64,000 bases of DNA, taken from positions 380,493 to 444,492 of the forward strand of contig KN832557.1 in assembly GCA_000827205.1 (NCBI GenBank). The letters run 5' to 3'. The DNA comes from Plicaturopsis crispa FD-325 SS-3. Its lineage: Eukaryota; Basidiomycota; Agaricomycetes; Amylocorticiales; Amylocorticiaceae. A program made the translations under genes and the position numbers. The notes beneath the pieces are model-generated. The model searched no databases and was not told where the DNA came from. It was given only the letters and a program-made list of their open reading frames with translations. Shown one piece after another: positions 12,078 through 23,826 of this stretch; positions within the stretch are counted from its first letter, which is position 1, and the number at the start of each line of letters is the position of its first letter.

Positions 12078-13551
12078 ATGTCTGACCGCAAGCAACCTGC
12101 CAAAGCAGGCTCCGAGATTGGTGAGTGCCATTCTCGTCTAAAGCCAACACGCGATTTGACGCGACACTGGCAGATTTCAGCTACTTTGGTGGTGCTGAAT
12201 CTTTAACGGAAGGCCAGAAACGAGCTCCACGACGCACAGTTGTCCCCAGCCCAACAGCAAAGGACGATGGGAAGTCTCATATTGCCCCGCCTCAGGACCC
12301 GTCGGATTTCCTGTGGTTGATGACAGAGGAGCCGCACCGCAGCCGCCGAATGGCAATCATGAAGGCACACCCCGAGGTGCGTTCGTTCAGACCAATCCTC
12401 ATCATGTTCTAATACCTCGTGGTCCTTGTACAGGTCACCAAACTCATGGGCTATGAGCCATTGACCAAATACATCGTGCTCGGAGTGGTTGCCCTGCAAA
12501 TCACGACAGCTATACTCCTTCGCCATACCCGACCTCTTTCCCCTCTTTTCGTGCTCTGCGCGTATGTCATCGGCGGCACTGCGAACCACAATCTATTCCT
12601 CGCGATACATGAAATCACCCACAACCTCGCGTTCAAGGGCGTGAACGCGAACAAGATGCTGGCTATATTTGCCAATCTGCCTATAGGTATCCCCTACTCT
12701 ACCACCTTCAAGGTACGTTGCCATTCGTAGTGTGATGACCTCTTCTTTACACGTTTTGCCTGTAGAAATACCACATCGAGCACCACAAGCACATGGGGGA
12801 GGACGGCATTGATACAGATTTGCCTTCTAGGCTCGAGCTCATCTGCCTGAACAACGTCCTTGGCAAGACATTCTTTGCGTCAGTCGAATCTCCCCTCATA
12901 GTTGTGCATTGACTTATGGGACGAAAACAGAGTGTTCCAGATTCTCTTCTACGCCCTTCGACCCGGATTCGTTCGCTCGCAAGCGCTAACGCGCTGGCAC
13001 TTTGTCAACATCGCTGTCGAGCTCACCTTCGACTATGCCCTCGTGTCGGCATTCGGCGTACGCCCGCTGATATACCTCATCATGTCCAGCTTTTTCGCTG
13101 GCAGTCTCCACCCGTGCGCGGGCCACTTCATCGCTGAGCACTACCTTTGGGACGGCCTAGAGCAGGAGACTTACTCCTACTATGGGCCACTCAATGTTTT
13201 GGCGTATAATGTGCGTTATGAGCAGCGCGCTCCCTGTTCGATTACTCAATTCTTTTTCAGGTCGGCTACCACAATGAACACCACGACTTTCCGTCTGTGG
13301 CGTGGACACGGCTCCCTGCACTGCGTGCTCTCGCCCCCGAGTTCTATGACACGATACCCTCCCACCCATCGTGGCCTATGGTCATCGTGAACTTCATCCG
13401 GGACAAAGAGGTCGGCATGTTCGCGCGTGCGAAGCGACTGGACAAGGGTGTCCCGCGGGACACCATCGACGCGAAGGTCTCCCCCAGCATTGCGAAAGGC
13501 GTAAAGAAGCCAGCTATCGATGATGCGAAGAAGGGTGCGGCGAAGCACTAG
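12078..13551 (+). CDS. DES1: Sphingolipid delta-4 desaturase (dihydroceramide desaturase)
   Basis: This ER membrane di-iron enzyme puts the 4,5-trans double bond into dihydroceramide to make ceramide. Six exons (12078-12120, 12174-12376, 12434-12712, 12766-12878, 12931-13210, 13261-13551) join in phase to 402 codons. The N-terminal lipid-desaturase leader DFLWLMTEEPHRSRRMAIMK is followed by hydrophobic helices and the three histidine boxes: HEITHN, HIEHHKHMG and NEHHDFPSVAW. Each box matches the Des family. The motif HPCAGHFIAEHYLW before the third box is also conserved. The C-terminus ends in a lysine-rich tail (KKPAIDDAKKGAAKH). The product probably feeds glucosylceramide synthesis. No missing key residues. 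Identity is very secure. Confidence 0.95.
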
Positions 13552-14045
13552 GAATGAGGTTGACACCTGGGAGAAAAGGACAGTCGCTACTACCCTAAAT
13601 CTTCGTCATTGTTTACACTGGCTACATTATTTTACACCTTTTTCGTGTTGTTTCGTGCAGGTGAGAGACCCAGCTGAACTTCTTGCATCATGCGTCGCAG
13701 TCATCCTGTCGCAGCACTGATCCGTACGTGCGATAAAATCATTTCGCCGTCTACTTCGAATGCCTGGCTGGTCACTAGTCACTCGACAAGTCCACTTCGA
13801 CCCGAGAGGTATTTTATCTTCCACTTTAGTTTGGAATTACTTGGGTGATTGGTTGAATCTATTGTAGGAAAAGATGATACATAGGCGCCAGTAGGCGCCG
13901 GCACAGCACATTTTAGACGCTAGTCGAGTCAGCCATGCACGTTGGGTGCACAAGGCATCTCTTCTCCCTCTATGAACCTACTTAAGCGCGCCGCAATCGA
14001 TTGATCCCCCAGGTCGACTTGTCCCCTCTCAATCGCACCATAAAC
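13552..14045. other. Intergenic region
   Basis: No gene seen. Holds the desaturase 3' UTR and the 5' region of the GNAT gene. A small upstream exon for the GNAT gene (around 13935-14000) cannot be excluded, because codons just upstream of 14046 (VDLSPLNRTIN) remain open back to a CAG acceptor-like site at 14010. Confidence 0.4.
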
Positions 14046-15423
14046 ATGGAAGGCAAGGACATCCGCGTTGTCCTGGGTCATGACCTGTCTCGAACACTTG
14101 GTGTCTCGCCGATCCAGGCTCACCTATGGAACGAGCTATATTCTGCGTGTCGCGAGGCATCGCTGGCGCCTACATCGGAAATGTGGTCGTTCGCAGATAG
14201 TTGCCTGCTATTTGGCGCCATCGTGCCAAACGATCCACCAGCGACAGACATTGCACGCCCCTCTGCGTCCATTGCTCGGCGGTTACAAACATCCCGTGCT
14301 CCGCGATGGGGCTCACCACCTGCTCGAAACATCGATTTGCCTGTAGCGGATGCTTTTCTTCCATCGTTTCCTGACGATGTACCCACTCGTCCCTCCACTC
14401 CAGAGATGTCAATGGACAATGGAGAAGTAAAGGAGGAAGCGGAATTAGATGCGTGGAAATGGACTGACCAGGCAGAAGAGGCGATTCGGAAACCACCTCC
14501 GCAACCAGCTCTCGGCATCGTTTTTCTGACCACTTCGCAGCGGTCATCCGCACCTGCGGGTGACGGCAATATAGGTATCGTCCTCGACGCGTCGGCGCGT
14601 GGTAAGGGATATGCATGTCAAGCCATCGAGATTGTACTCAACTGGGCGTTTAATGAGCTCGGTTTCCACCGCGTGCAAGCGGCTATTTTGCAATCTCCCG
14701 GCCAGGCGAAAGCACTGAACCTCTTCACCAAAATGTACGTTGCGTTCCGTCATCTTGAATCTGACGCCACAAATCACTGACGACGCGCTTAACAGGGGAT
14801 TTAATCATGAAGGCACGAGTCGCCTCTCTGTCTACAGCCAGTCCGCCGGGAAATGGATGGACTGCACGTATGTTGCTATCCTGGACACCGATTGGATGAT
14901 GCGTTCGGTCCTCCGTCCGGCGCCCAAATCGATGTGGGATGAGCTGTTTGCCAGACATGCTAGAGAAAGAGAAGAACTATTGCGCTGGGATGACAGAAGC
15001 GCTCAACTAAAGCGGACAGCAAGCATGGAGACGATCCGCAAAGCGGATCCCGCACTGTCCTACCCCGACTCCGAGATGAGCTCGGCGGAGGAAAGTGACG
15101 GCGAGCACGCGAGTCCCGCGCCGATTTCGGGCCTTCGATCCAGGTTGAGCTACCTGATGGATGGCCACACATCCCCGTCCGTGTCTTGCGAGCCCACTTC
15201 TCATGACAACATATATGACACAGGAATTCCCCGGTCGCCTTCATCCCCGCCCTCACCCTCCTCCACGGAGCTATCCATCGGTACGACACACTTCTCCAGC
15301 GCGACCAACAGCGTACCGCCTAGTCCCACACATTCGCAGTGGGACTTGATTGATTCCTCTGAGAGCGGCTCAAGCTACGGCCATGTGGGCCATAGCGATA
15401 TCGAGAGCGATTTCTCGGAATGA
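14046..15423 (+). CDS. GNAT-family N-acetyltransferase with long disordered insert and tail
   Basis: GNAT enzymes transfer acetyl from acetyl-CoA to amino groups. Exons 14046-14734 and 14796-15423 join in phase to 438 codons. The acetyl-CoA-binding motif A is clear: a beta strand GNIGIVLDA, then the pyrophosphate loop ARGKGYACQAIEIVL, then NWAFNELGFHRVQAAIL, typical of the RimJ/RimL branch. Motif B follows across the intron as FTKMGFNHEGTSR, where the splice restores the family GF. A polar Ser/Pro/Glu-rich insert (about residues 75-155) separates the two halves of the fold, and about 150 disordered residues rich in Ser/Pro follow it. The substrate cannot be read from the sequence. The start is not certain: an upstream exon is possible. 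Confidence 0.8.
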
Positions 15424-15672
15424 AGGCCTGGCGAGGGCTGGATGCACATTCGTGAAGAAAGAAGGGCGTGATACTATCATGAAAACTTCTCTCGCTGAAA
15501 ATGTACGTTTGTTAACACGATTATCATGTTTTCTAGATTGGCTGCTTGTGGTCGTACCATCGCGGGTACATACTGGACTTGTGTATACATATATACAAAA
15601 CGTTCGCAAGTCATCTGACCGGCGTTTTTCTTGGATGTCGTAGGTTTCGTGCACGCAGATCTCCAAAGGGTG

Positions 15673-16487
15673 CTATAAGTATCGAGCTGCAATCTTTGCA
15701 CTCTGCCCCAGGTTGTTCGCCACTTCGATTGCATGCACTACCTTTTCCGGATCGCTCAGAAACGGTGAACGTCGCGACTCGACGGTAGAGTGCGTCCAAA
15801 ACGCCGTAGGCATGTTCTCTTGCTCCTGGTATTCTGAGGCACTAAACATGTGCATAGATGGGATGGGGTGCCAGGGCTCGTCCGTGACGGGGGCCGTGAA
15901 AAAGCCATTACACGCATTGAGGTGCTCAGCGTCCGTAGACGTGCTTGTGTCATGCGAAAGACGATAGCAGTCGCCCTTGAGCGAGAGAGTTCAGTATATT
16001 TCACGAAGTGAGGTATATCCAGGAGGAGGGCCGCAGTACTGACCCCAGCTTTCACCCAGGGCAACCACTCGCCCAACATGCCCCTCACGCTTTTGCCCGG
16101 TGGTGTAAGGAAGGATCCCATGTACACAAACGTTATCACGCCTCCGCACTTCCCCGCTTTCGTTCGGGAAACTATGCCCAGGTTTTCTATCGCACATCCG
16201 GCCGTCTGTCCTTGGGATGCGTGCACAGCAAGAATCACCTCTCTGCCTTCATCGACAAGGTGCTCCAGAGCCACCTGTGTGTATGCGATGTCGTGGAGGG
16301 AACCTTTGGGCCTTTCCGCTCTCATCGAGGGTAGCGAAAGAACCTCAGATGGGTACCCCCTGGCTTCAAGATGTGCGCGGACGTTGGCAAACGCGTTTAT
16401 GGTGTGCCAGGCCCCCGGGATGAAAACGACGACGGGTTTAGGATGTGTTTCCGCGCCATGCGGCTCAATGCCAATGCGGCTTGACAT
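15673..16487 (-). CDS. Alpha/beta hydrolase
   Basis: Two exons (16487-16044 and 15975-15673) join in phase to 248 codons. The fold opens with PVVVFIPGAWHTINAF, the strand and oxyanion loop of small fungal alpha/beta hydrolases. The nucleophile-elbow region reads VILAVHASQGQTAGCA, where HASQG stands in for the usual G-x-S-x-G. A late ENMPTAFWTHSTVESRRSPF and VVHAIEVANNLG may hold the acid and histidine region. No signal peptide follows this start. In-frame codons continue upstream to a good splice acceptor at about 16577, which would join it to the gene at 16603-17946 (see findings). If so, this is the C-terminal part of a larger protein. Substrate unknown. Confidence 0.7.
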
Positions 16488-16602
16488 GGGACCAGGAATA
16501 GAAGCCCAAATAGCTTGTGCAAATTGATTTGCTAACGTGTTCGGGAAAACATTCGGGAACAAGTAAGTGGTAGGTCCTGACGAAAAACGAGTGTGAGCTA
16601 TG

Positions 16603-17946
16603 TTATTCCAGAATCGAGTCGTATAAGGGCATCTTACCGGGCGCGGTGTTGACATCAGGGTCTTCTTTCACTTGTAGATGTTGGTTCACCCGCTGTATCT
16701 CACCGTGAAACCATTCGGCCGAAAGCTCCTCCCTCTCTGACGTTCGTTGGACTCTCGTGGCTCGCTTCCTGCGGCCTTTGACGATGGCTCTGGATGCAGT
16801 CGAAGCGAAGGCGTATTCTTCCCAAGGTACAGGCACTAGTGAAGGGCGGAAACTATCTCCGGACAAGTCTTCGAGGACCGAGGAGCTGTCACGTTGCACA
16901 CCGGCGTCTACGAAATTCGGTGTTTTGGAATTTGATTCGCGCAAGCCATTGTCTTGCGCAGGGGACCCCGTAGAGACGACCCGAAATGTGCTCGAATTTA
17001 GACAGTCCGGCGTTTTATCTGCTGCTGAGTACCAACACATAGAATGAGTCCAACGAATTCTTCGAGCGGATGTGACGCAACGAGAGTGCTCACTTATGAA
17101 GATATTTTTGCTGGGACCGAAGGATTCATGGGCAGGCTCTACACGTTTAGCAACAGCCGATTTGAATGGGTCTCCGGTATGTCAGTCTTAATATGACACT
17201 CGTTAGATTGATGTACTCACTTGCAGATGGCTTTTGGCGAGATGTAATGGATGAATCGCCGACACTGTGACGCCCTGGGTAGACCCATACGATATCAATT
17301 CACCAACGAACTTCAATAGATAAAGAACGCCATTCTCACTTGGAGGGGAGGTACTCGAGTGTGAGCCCGGCGAATTCCCAACGTCTGTTGATGAGTCGTA
17401 ATCGACGATGGCTGAGGACGCGCTTGTCGACTCTAAGCGGCGTCTTTTGTTGGGTTCTGCAGCATTAACTGCGTGAGGTCGCTTGAGGGGCGGATAACGA
17501 AAGGCCTCCGCCTCGTGCAGTCTGTCCAGAATGGCACTAATACGCAGGTCGTCCCCGCACCGCTGAGCTTCGCATCTGCAATCGTAGAATATCTTCCGAT
17601 CGACCCAGCTAGCGAGCGTGTCGCCGATCCACAGCACCCTGTCCGGGAACCACGGGTGCGACATCTCGCTAGCAGGGCCTTCAGCCATCGGGCCCTGCCA
17701 TCGTATCCAGTACGAGTCCATCTTCGCGTAGACTGCCCCCGCCGCAAAATCAAAAGACATGTCCCCGGGCAATCCGAGATCGGCTGCGGGGTAACCTCTC
17801 CCCGTGTACTGGTCGTAGATGATTGTCGTGTGTGCTCCAGCGCGAGGCCCAGTTCGCAGGCCAGTATGGCTCCCGCAGCTATCCGATGGGTATGGGAATG
17901 ATTGTCCAAGTCTGAAAGGCTGATGCCCGGCAGACGATGGGTCCAT
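16603..17946 (-). CDS. Unrecognised fungal protein, possibly nuclear
   Basis: Starts at ATG 17946 (MDPSSAGHQPFRLGQ). The first exon reads a folded-looking domain with GDMSFDFAAGAVYAKMDSYW, WFPDRVLWIGDTLASWVDRK and a Cys pair in FYDCRCEAQRC, followed by a basic cluster NKRRRLES that could be a nuclear signal. A 45 bp intron (about 17218-17174, with a CTGAC branch site) joins it in phase to a second exon with Ser-rich and basic segments (GRRKRATRVQR). Reading stops at 16603, but a good donor at about 16637 (GTAAGA) could instead splice into the hydrolase frame below. I recognise no family. The gene is real by splice phase and length, but its 3' end is unsettled. Confidence 0.6.
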
Positions 17947-18403
17947 ATCGAGAACGAAAACTGTATTCCAGTTGGGTAAAGTGTAACGAAGAGAGGTATT
18001 TGAGTAAGGATCGAGATATCGATGGACGCTTAGCTTACTGGAAGATGAAATTGTACACGAGGATTCCGCATGTCCAAGACGGGCCGGAGGCGAGGGTTAT
18101 ACTAACCCTCCCCAACGTTATACTTACCCTCGCGTAGATCCAGTACGGTCTCCTGGACTGTCAGTATGATTCAAGAACTAAATCACTACTGCCACTCACC
18201 CTGTACTCAGTATGCATGCTGTAGCTCGAAAATGAGTGATCATCAAGCGGTCTGCTAACTGAATGACATATCCTTGATCGCGAGCCCGAACAAGATTCGC
18301 AATGCGCCCAGACGACGATTAAAGTGTCCATTCCAAGAGAGAGAACACATACAGTCAAGTACTGCTTGTGGTGGGTTGAGAAACGGAGCACGTGAAAGTG
18401 CGC
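17947..18403. other. Intergenic region
   Basis: No gene seen. It lies between the start of the gene at 17946 (minus) and the stop of the DUF4336 gene at 18404 (minus). A near-repeat of a CCCTCCCCAACGTTATACT-like phrase around 18100-18130 (tatactaaccctc / tatacttaccctc) is visible and is probably trivial. Confidence 0.4.
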
Positions 18404-19725
18404 TCAATCAAGGAAAAACTTGTACGCTTCTTTCCATGCCTTCTTCCCGTCATTCTCGATAACATCCTGGGCGTGCAATATCAATTAACACGAGCGGGGA
18501 ATCATGAGTGACTAGCGACTTACGCCATGGCAGGGAATAATTCTATCAAAATCCCAGTTTGCCACAGTCTTAGCATCGCATCTCATAGATCTAAGGAATG
18601 AAGTACGATCAATGGAGGGTATACTGAGCACTGCAATTGTCACGTACTCCACGTTTTCACCCAGGCTCTTCACCATTTTCTGATGAAGCCACGACGATGG
18701 ATTCAACCCAACAAATGCGCTGAACAAGGGTATGCTCCCGGATTCCTTTGACTTCGAGTACTGTGATTCGAAAGAGATACGAATAGAGTCAGGATATGGA
18801 GTAACAGCTCTGTAGAGGCATGCGATATTACCTGCTCCTTGCAGGGCAGATTGAATAGCAGGTCTGCTTCAATCAATGTCTTAGACGCCGGGTGGAAAAA
18901 CGCAACATCCTTGTTCTTGTACCCAGAGAAATAACTAGGTAGGCGTCAGTATGAAACGTGCAGCGCTCCAACAACACGCACCGGTGCTGAACCTATTTGC
19001 TCCGCTTGCATATGAGCGCCGTTCCAAACACATACCGAAGAGGGGTAAAATGCCGTACGTCGTCTTCGAATCCATACTTTGTACCCTCGGGGTCTCTACC
19101 CCAAGCTGTTGGTTGCGTGAGTGCCCACTCGCACGACAACATGAGCAGTGCGTACCTCCGTCCAATTTGAGATCCTTGTCGTCCGCCCTTTTCAAAGCCT
19201 CCTCAGGTGCAATGACTTTCGCATCAGGGTAGGCCTTCTGGAATGCACCTTGTTCTACGGTTTAGCGGATGCGGAGCGTGAGACTGGCTGGGCTATACGC
19301 ACCCAGAGACAAATGATGCACGGCGTCTGCGCCGCATATGTATCTACAAACGCATGGGCAGATGAGACGGCCAGCAAACAGAATGCTTGGAGAATCGTGA
19401 TGCTCACTTCACAGGCCCCATAGAGTCCAGCTTGGACTTCGTCTTGTCGTTGAGCGGGGTCGAAGCCAACAGCCAAACCCCACCATCCTTCATCTTTATC
19501 GCGGTCGACCTGCCGCCGATTGGGACGAGTCCGAACCTACTGAAAGGCCTGAATACGCGTGAAATAAGTCATTATCGTGCTGCTATGCTGTTTTTCATGG
19601 CTACCGACATGGAGAACGTGACAACATCCTTGGCAACCTGCGGATGTCGAAACTTAGTCAAAATCGGTAGACTCGGGAAACAGGACGAGTATCACCTCAC
19701 GAATAACTAGTTCCATTTCGGTCAT
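18404..19725 (-). CDS. DUF4336 family protein (metallo-beta-lactamase-like fold)
   Basis: About ten small exons assemble in phase into a DUF4336 protein, a conserved fungal and bacterial family of unknown substrate related to the metallo-hydrolase fold. Exon 1 (19725-19696) begins MTEMELVIRE. Later exons give FGLVPIGGRSTAIKMKDGG, KYICGADAVHHLSLG, AFQKAYPDAKVIAPEEAL, WGRDPEGTKYGF, LIEADLLFNLPCKEQ, WLHQKMVKSLGENVE and NWDFDRIIPCHG, ending with DVIENDGKKAWKEAYKFFLD. The HHLSLG and IIPCHGDVIE motifs are where metal ligands would sit in this fold. One donor reads GTCGGT, a weak match. No damage seen. The gene is head-to-tail with the HIRA gene upstream on the same strand. Confidence 0.85.
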
Positions 19726-20322
19726 AATGAATGGTATGGGATGCTCGTAGCTTGTATAGAGTTGTAAGTATGAGTTGGCCGTTGGAGACTGTGTTCGTGT
19801 CAAGTGTGAGATTCTTGAGTCTCGTAACTCTCGTTTACACTTCGGGCTATGACATCATGTGCAAACGAGGTTCATAGGCTACATGTCATAAGTATGGCCA
19901 GCGGTGAGAAATTAGAGAAAGATATGTTATGAGGGAGGAGTGAAGGAGCAGATTCCAGCAGAGTCCGTATACGATAAAAGGGCGTAGTCACAATTTTGAT
20001 GATGGACGGTTGATGGACGGCGAGCAAAGAAAGAACGCGACTGAAAATATAATCACGCGTCGAAGAAACGTGGTCACGACATCAGACAAGAATATGAGAC
20101 GCCTTGACCGCAGGATAAAGGACTGCAGCTGCTGAGATGTGGTCGGCGGGCTGGGCAGCAATATTTATACATACAGATGTATAGGCGACAGCAAGAGGCA
20201 GAGCGAGGTTCCATGTGGCCAGCGAAGTGTTTCACGAGAGGACGACAACAACGACGCACATAAAAGAATAAGTATTAGCAAGTAGAATATGAGCCCTGAA
20301 TATAAGCCAGCAACAGCTAGTA
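19726..20322. other. Intergenic region
   Basis: About 600 bp between the HIRA stop and the DUF4336 start, both on the minus strand. It must hold the HIRA 3' UTR and the DUF4336 promoter. No coding potential or repeat of note. Confidence 0.4.
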
Positions 20323-23300
20323 TCATACATCATCGGCAGAGGCCTTCTTCATGGTGTCTTGCCAATCCAGAGCCAGCTTCGTCAGAGTTTTGCTACGAGC
20401 TAAGGAAGGGTTCAGCATGCGGTCACATTTGTAGATAGCACCCAACGTACCAAATATGGACAGCACATCTCGCAATAGATCCCTTTTCACAAGGCCCATC
20501 ATGGTGGGCGACCACGAATCGTCTCTCCCAGGACGCCTAAAGAGGCGTCAGAAAACCTTCGAATAGACCTCAAACACCCGAAGGCACACATACCAATACA
20601 CGGGGCCGAAAAGCTCCTTTATTAGCTCCTCCGCTTTCGCTCTGAAGCCCTCGTCGGCGATCTTTCGAGCATAGACCAAAAGCGTCTGCTTGTATTCCGC
20701 GGGGCTGTCTAGTACCTTGGCGGCATTCAGCTTAGACTCCAGATGCCCGAGAGATAGCGCCGCGTTCCACCACGCTGGCCGTGGTGTCTCCGCGTTCATG
20801 ATTGAGGCACCTGTGTTGATAGCACCCTCGACGAGAGCTACGACACCACGGTTGGCCGTCTGTGTGTTCGATCGCTGGCGGCCCTGCCAGAAGTCGGAGC
20901 CTTCAGCCCACCACCGCTCGCTGAGCTTCACCCACGCCAACAAGGCAGGATCATACGAGTGCGCAACGCCGGTTGAGCACTGTATAATTGGTGCACCGTT
21001 CGGTCGGACGCTCGCTGATGCAATGGTGCAATTTGGGGTGGTGCCGAGGATAGGGAAGACGCTGATGGGGGAGAAATTAGAGCATTGGTTCTTCACGTTC
21101 CTGCGCGTATTGTTAGAAGCTTATGAGCGAGCAAAGAGGAAGAGGTATACCATGAGTAGAGCTGTCCGGAGCAAGTTAGCACCATGAGCGCATTTTTACA
21201 GCCGTCTATAAGCGCGCAAGGCGACCCAAGACTCAAAGTGGGCATGATTCTACCAGCAGATGAGTTAGTATATGCCATATGACGAGTAAGATGGATATGG
21301 GGAACTACCTTCTCCCGGTATGGGAGTACACATTCACAGACCCGTCTTGCATAGCTACGGCGCAGAATGAAGACGTGGCCGCCAAAGCCAGAAGGCGGGA
21401 GGGAAGATAATCGAGCCACTGAGTCTGTTTACCGCTGATGAACACGACCTCGGTCGGACCTATGGACAGATCAATAGGCCGGCCAGAACACACCCATAAG
21501 CACACATACCGTCGTTATCAGAATTCCGGCCCTCGAAGAGATCGTCACTACCTTCAACCTTCGCACTAAGGTAGGTCATCAAAGAAGGTGGTACAAGTAC
21601 ACCTGGCCGCGCTTGTGTTTCGCCCCAAGGTTGGCTTGTCGACGCTTCCAATGCGCGTCCGTCGGCGATCTCCCGGACGACGACAGGCGCCCTTGGACGG
21701 TCACCTCCGAGGGTGCGTGGCTTGCTCGCGCGCGTATCCTCCAATGGCGGTGCTTTTCCCTTGCCCTTCGTGTTCGCGGAGATTGACCCGTCGCCGTCTA
21801 AGGAACTGATCGGGACATCCATGTCCATATCCATATCCATGTCGTATGGTCGGGAACTGAAAATGTCGTTTTCGCGGCTGGGAAACGGATGGCTAGCGTG
21901 GAGCGGGGATGCAGAGTGTGACGTGTTGCGATGAGATAATGGGGCTCCGTCCATGCCACTGAAGTTGACCTCCTTCCGAATGCCATTAGAGCGAAGAGAA
22001 CTCGGACCTGCTAAGCTTTCGGGAGGGCCTCGAGATGCGGAAGGAACATTTCCAGCGAGTCCACCGACGAAAGTAGGCTGCACCCGCTTCTTATTGCTCC
22101 TTTTCGCGACAAGTTTGTTGATTTTTTCGCCCCCGCCGTTGCCATTTACAATCCCGCCGAATCCTTGAGATGATGCTCCGGGTGCTGGCGATGGCGATGG
22201 TAGTGGCGACATCCTAGACGGAGGCTGGGAGGGCTGTACGTGGGAGAAGCCTTCCGGTAGAGGGGGCGCTACGAAACCGAACTTTTGGAGATAGTGTTCC
22301 TGTGCGGAGTGCGGGGCAAGGCCTTCGAGCTCTTCGATGTCAAAATTGAAGACACCTAGTGTGCCGTCTGACGAAGCAGCGTAGAGGGTAAGACCATCCC
22401 ACGACCTATGAGTAAGCGCGATCAGTGGCTACCCGAGAAAAAGGTGTATACATATGGTCGCACCAGCTGAGGTCCATGATCTGGCGCTCGAACACTTCTT
22501 TGGCTACGATAAGCGGTCGAGCCGATTTCGTTTGCCACACCGATACGGATCTATCGTCAGCACCTAGCGCCACTACCGAGCATATATTCGAGGTCGTCAC
22601 TGGTGCGTCAGGATTTCGAAGAAATATGTGCGGGTTGTAAGCCTGTATACCGAGTCAATTATGCCACGCGGTATGAACACGAGACCTGTATACGCACAGC
22701 AACCTCGACAGTGTTCTCGTGGCCGACGAGACTGATTTCCGAGGTCCACGTGTTCCGAGTTATAACGGCTGCGATGAAAACAAAGCCTTTGTTGTTCGTC
22801 GCGTTCGAGGCAGTAATGTGCGCGCCGTCGGGTGACCAGCTGTGCACTGTTAGACTACGTATTCCAAAGGGTAACAATGGAACTGTTGTACCTCAGCCTC
22901 CGGAAAAATGTGCTTCCGGGGGAATCTTCAAAGGGCTTGGTAATTTGGGCTTCCAGCGTCCAGTCGGTCGTCCTCCATATCTTCACAGACCTATCGTCGG
23001 ACTGTGTGGCTAGAAATTCCCCTACGGGATCCCAACAGACGCCCTTCACGAAGCCTTGGTGTTGGTCGAGTTTGCGCAATCGTTCTGTGCGTTCGGTACA
23101 GAATTGTAAACTCATGATCGGAATTATGAATAAGAGCAGGACTGTCTCAACGCACCTAGAGTAAACCCACACCAAACTATGACCTTGGAATCGAGCCCAA
23201 CGGAAGCTAAGTAACGGTCTCCCGGAGACCACGAGACATCCGTAACGTCTTCAAAGAGAATCAGCGCCTCGTATTGCTAATACAAGCATCCTACTCACCA

Positions 23301-23826
23301 CTTTCATGCCCCGGCAAGCGTTTGAGTGGCTTCCAGCCTTCTACATTGACTTCGTCCGAGCCCCACACTTTCCCTCGAGCTGTTCTGAAGGAACCAAAGT
23401 TCAGAGGAGTGCATTTTGCACGTCAAGGGAACACGATGCTCACGGGTCCAGGTCCCAAATCATGACTATCTCGTCGTCGCTGCCGCTCGCCAGCCACCGT
23501 CCCGAATAGGCCCATCTGACGGTCAGAACAGGCCCGGTATGCATGGTAAGGGTGCATAATGATTTCGGTGGTCTGTTTGAGAGCTCTGAATTGCGATTCA
23601 AGATGGGTTTCGTGCTCCAGATACGAATTTTCGCGTCGAGGCCACCAGTGGCGATCCGAGAACCATCGGGATGAACGTGAACAGAAAATATGGACAAGCG
23701 CTTGTCGCTCTCGCTCTTGTTGGCGTGGTCTAACGCAAAACATGTTTCAATGGCGGCTATCCAGGAGCTGTAACTGACTCGATACTGACCATTATGAATG
23801 ACCCAAGCCGGCTTCGTGAACCTCAT
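20323..23826 (-). CDS. HIR1: Histone chaperone HIRA/Hir1
   Basis: HIRA/Hir proteins deposit H3-H4 independently of replication and repress histone genes. The start at 23826 gives MRFTKPAWVIHNG; after a short intron comes SDKRLSIFSVHVHPDGSRIA then TGGLDAKIRIW, the first WD repeat of the family. Further WD repeats include LASGSDDEIVMIWDLDP and GEFLATQSDDRSVKIWRTTDW. A Gly/Ser/Pro-rich linker (about 22210-21500) contains KRSNKKRVQPTFVGG, which matches the B-domain region that contacts Asf1. The C-terminal Hira domain (about 21100-20560) includes WWAEGSDFWQGRQRS. The last exon ends LALDWQDTMKKASADDV with TGA at 20325-20323. About ten introns; no frame break noticed. The start MRFTKP was chosen because it matches the family start; an open frame further upstream has no ATG. 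Confidence 0.93.

Noticed and set aside
8597-13551. A secondary-metabolite or lipid biosynthetic gene cluster
   Set aside because: The genes are single-copy housekeeping types with unrelated neighbours, and no backbone synthase is present.
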